From Flaviramulus_B aquimarinus (GTDB taxonomy: Bacteria > Bacteroidota > Bacteroidia > Flavobacteriales > Flavobacteriaceae), in NCBI RefSeq assembly GCF_039543205.1, contig NZ_BAABJH010000005.1:62001-126000 (forward strand): a stretch of 64,000 nt of DNA. Direction: 5' to 3'. Of this stretch, positions 62,901 to 64,000 are shown piece after piece (position 1 is the stretch's first letter; each line of letters begins with the position of its first letter). The position numbers and the translations under genes were made by a program. The notes under the pieces are model-generated. The model had not been told where the DNA came from. It worked only from the letters and a program-made list of their open reading frames with translations, and did not search any database.

Positions 62901-64000
62901 TAATAGGGTTTGGCAAATCGTTTTCTATAAACGTTTCAACGGTAACCAAATTAAATCCAAATTCATTGGTGCTATCATCGTCATCATCACATATGGCAAA
63001 ACTACCAGTATCCGTAGCTGTTAGTAATAGGTTGGTATGTATTTCAAAGGGTACAATAGATGCACAGCCTGTATTATCATCTTCAACTCTTAAATAGATG
63101 GTTGCTGAGCCTGGTTCAATAATGGCATTGGTATATTCATAATTGGTTTCATCTGCTATGGCATTAACATCCATTTCTGCATCATTAAATGTTGTGTGAA
63201 ATGTTGTGCTAACATTGGTTAAACCATTCAGAATAGCGCTGATTACTTGGGTTAGGTCAAAATTAGCATTACCATCCAGATCGGTATCACAGGCATCAAT
63301 ATATTGGGTGTCTCTATTCACTATCGGGCTAATAGTAACGTTAACGTCTAACGTGGTTGTATTTACACATCCGGTAGTTGTGTTAAGAACTCTAGCATAA
63401 ACTGTTTCTGTTGATGTGCTGTTGATGTATGGTGTTGGTATGGGGTTATTACCTGTACTAACATCTAAAGTATTATAATGATAACTTACAAATAGATTGG
63501 TATTGCCTGATGTTATTTCTTCATTTTTTTGTGTTAAGTCAATTATAGCAAAGCCATCGGGGTTATCATCACCATCACAAATATCTAATGGCGTTGGTGC
63601 TACTATATTTGGAATTGCATTAACTATCAAATCAAAACTGGTATAAGCAAAACAGTTACCATCCAAATCGATTATTCTAACAAAAATAGACTGTGGACTT
63701 GTGGTATTAGAAATAGGAGCGGTTATGGGGTTTGTATTGTTTCTTGCTTCAGTTTCGGATAAATGATAGCTGTAGTCATAATTTGTAAAGGGTATATTTT
63801 CTATATTGATTATGAGTTCTGCGTCTTTTGTTGTTAAATCAAATAGTTCTATGCCATCAGCAGATGAATCATCGCATAGTTCATAATTTGTTATAGGGGA
63901 AATAGGCTCTTCGGTATTTAAAACAACAACAATTTCATCTTCTTCAACACAACTTGTACCATTTACGGGTACGGATACTTCAACCCTGTAAGTACCATCT
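59995..64000 (-). CDS. T9SS type B repeat protein, 5' end outside window
   Basis: The frame is open from the window edge to the stop at 59995, giving 1335 codons; the true start lies beyond 64000. The visible part begins in an Ig-like segment (DGTYRVEVSVPVNG) and contains eleven C-D-x-D modules, an Ig-like part (YSWSTLVNPRENN) and a type B sorting domain (FVTPNDDSYFDTWHIIGADQ ... GHFALKR). Module by module it follows the order of modules 1-11 of the giant neighbour, so the two are tandem paralogues; this one lacks the six extra modules. A choice-of-anchor L domain is expected upstream. Surface adhesin by analogy. Confidence 0.9.
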   Translation of the reverse strand, partial: DGTYRVEVSVPVNGTSCVEEDEIVVVLNTEEPISPITNYELCDDSSADGIELFDLTTKDAELIINIENIPFTNYDYSYHLSETEARNNTNPITAPISNTTSPQSIFVRIIDLDGNCFAYTSFDLIVNAIPNIVAPTPLDICDGDDNPDGFAIIDLTQKNEEITSGNTNLFVSYHYNTLDVSTGNNPIPTPYINSTSTETVYARVLNTTTGCVNTTTLDVNVTISPIVNRDTQYIDACDTDLDGNANFDLTQVISAILNGLTNVSTTFHTTFNDAEMDVNAIADETNYEYTNAIIEPGSATIYLRVEDDNTGCASIVPFEIHTNLLLTATDTGSFAICDDDDDSTNEFGFNLVTVETFIENDLPNPITVTFYESEDDRDNGINALNKSQIYSSTSPQVLYISLDDGACTEDTEITLLVNPILVFPDVIVPYCDDDDDGITSIDLQSLDDIITNSNPNFTVSYFDNEPDAQGNINQLPQFYANTNPIETLYARIESDGSLGCSTVNPFQIEVLTAPTTTQPQNIIICDDNDDGQFIINLNDKISEIVPSTAGLAIDFYTSFDDADTNANAITDRSAYNTTTQTIYVRVEDTASGTGCYAIVSFEAIINTVPSIPTDIIFQICEDDGDSFADFLLVETDDDILNGQTDKEVFYFEDEIDATNGNLANAIDKNNIYRNTSGTQTIYIRVQNITDSDCFDTGEITLQVSPDPIYDPIIDFLVCDDASNDGFNEFNLDEKANEIQSTSPDVLNISFHLSPQEAEDNMSPLGATYTNITNPQSIYIRIESNASFCYVVEELGINIVAPPDVFFDQPSIANCDADYDGMTSFDLTAFNLDTANANFEVLDRVKSNLDIHYFENLSDINLSNGLDNTLAITNPTNLISNTKTVYIKVANTLTECFTIIPLELIVNLPPPIITIGTIPICDNDTDTYDLSLVNTMIVHTTTSANISYHNDANDAENNLAPLNTIYNYTASSHTIFARISDITTGCHIVSSFTLQINPNPIAVTPPDLISCDDDFDGIFEFTLSDNTNAILGSEDPTQFTITYYSDLTDAEANTNPLNNQHPAEDGDTVYARLENNNTRCYDTTQFNITVNPLPIININDIVPLCLDDLPLFVDADTGVLGETYSWSTLVNPRENNSTNSQIQINPTELGVYSVTVTSPEGCPITRTFEVRESEQAEITFTSTVNFADPNSITVDIDTSRIGNYVYILDNGEPQISNIFENVTFGMHTVTVQDLNGCMDETRDVFVFDIPKFVTPNDDSYFDTWHIIGADQLTGTIVYIYNRHGKLLKTLSHTSLGWDGTFNGQNMPSDDYWFLAKVIDLDGNAFDVKGHFALKR

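Noticed and set aside
1..64000. Mobile elements, tRNA or rRNA genes
   Set aside because: No transposase, integrase, terminal inverted repeats with target duplication, tRNA cloverleaf or rRNA sequence was seen on either strand.

Overview
The window is a low-GC chromosomal stretch of a gliding or surface-colonising marine-type member of the Bacteroidota, most likely family Flavobacteriaceae. The evidence is the type IX secretion system (T9SS) C-terminal sorting domains of both type A and type B, choice-of-anchor L adhesins, Bacteroidota-style promoters (TTG, about 17-23 bases, TAnnTTTG), weak ribosome binding sites, and housekeeping genes (ilvE, lysA, sucC, uvrB, grpE-dnaJ) with flavobacterial features. 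The genus cannot be named from sequence reading alone. No tRNA, rRNA, insertion sequence, phage or CRISPR array was seen.

Layout. 1-7300: the tail of a small secreted protein, a four-helix-bundle protein, an Lrp/AsnC regulator, an MFS exporter with an attenuator-like leader, a DUF1684 lipoprotein, a FluC/CrcB fluoride channel, a SRPBCC/GyrI-like protein and an M49 peptidase. 7478-20752: surface proteins and signalling, comprising an orphan LuxR-type regulator, a lipocalin-like lipoprotein, a 1126-residue T9SS type A repeat protein, a beta-helix protein, a propeller/LRR T9SS protein, and an operon of lipoprotein, TPR histidine kinase, NarL-type response regulator and exported protein. A 16-bp inverted repeat of 7-2-7 form occurs upstream of several of these genes and again at 59863. 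20833-25032: small metabolic genes (MazG-like pyrophosphohydrolase, ilvE, DUF4920, mnmD, a TIGR01777 epimerase). 25033-25735 is a degraded stretch. 25736-31982: grpE-dnaJ behind a sigma-54-like promoter, a candidate small RNA, then an ABC exporter, MscS channel and sigma-54-type response regulator operon. 32027-36615: an exported coiled-coil protein, a flavodoxin-fold reductase, PPK2, an M28 peptidase and an exported DinB-like protein.

36616-43670 (minus strand) is a tight six-gene operon that combines an NTF2-like lipoprotein, a DUF418 protein, an SGNH-like protein, an MBOAT acyltransferase and two tandem paralogues of the heparan-alpha-glucosaminide acetyltransferase-like family. It looks like a dedicated envelope O-acylation system. 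43946-50791 holds sterol desaturase-like, lysA, sucC, DUF1456, TerB-like and uvrB genes. 50819-64000 is a tandem array of three T9SS type B adhesin genes, the last running off the window. The middle one (about 2170 residues) has 17 roughly 93-residue modules, of which nine are three copies of a three-module cassette with an exact 837-bp period.

The most interesting leads are the acylation operon, the cassette-expanded adhesin array, the shared inverted-repeat operator linked to the two-component system, the MFS leader, and the sigma-54-like promoter before grpE-dnaJ.
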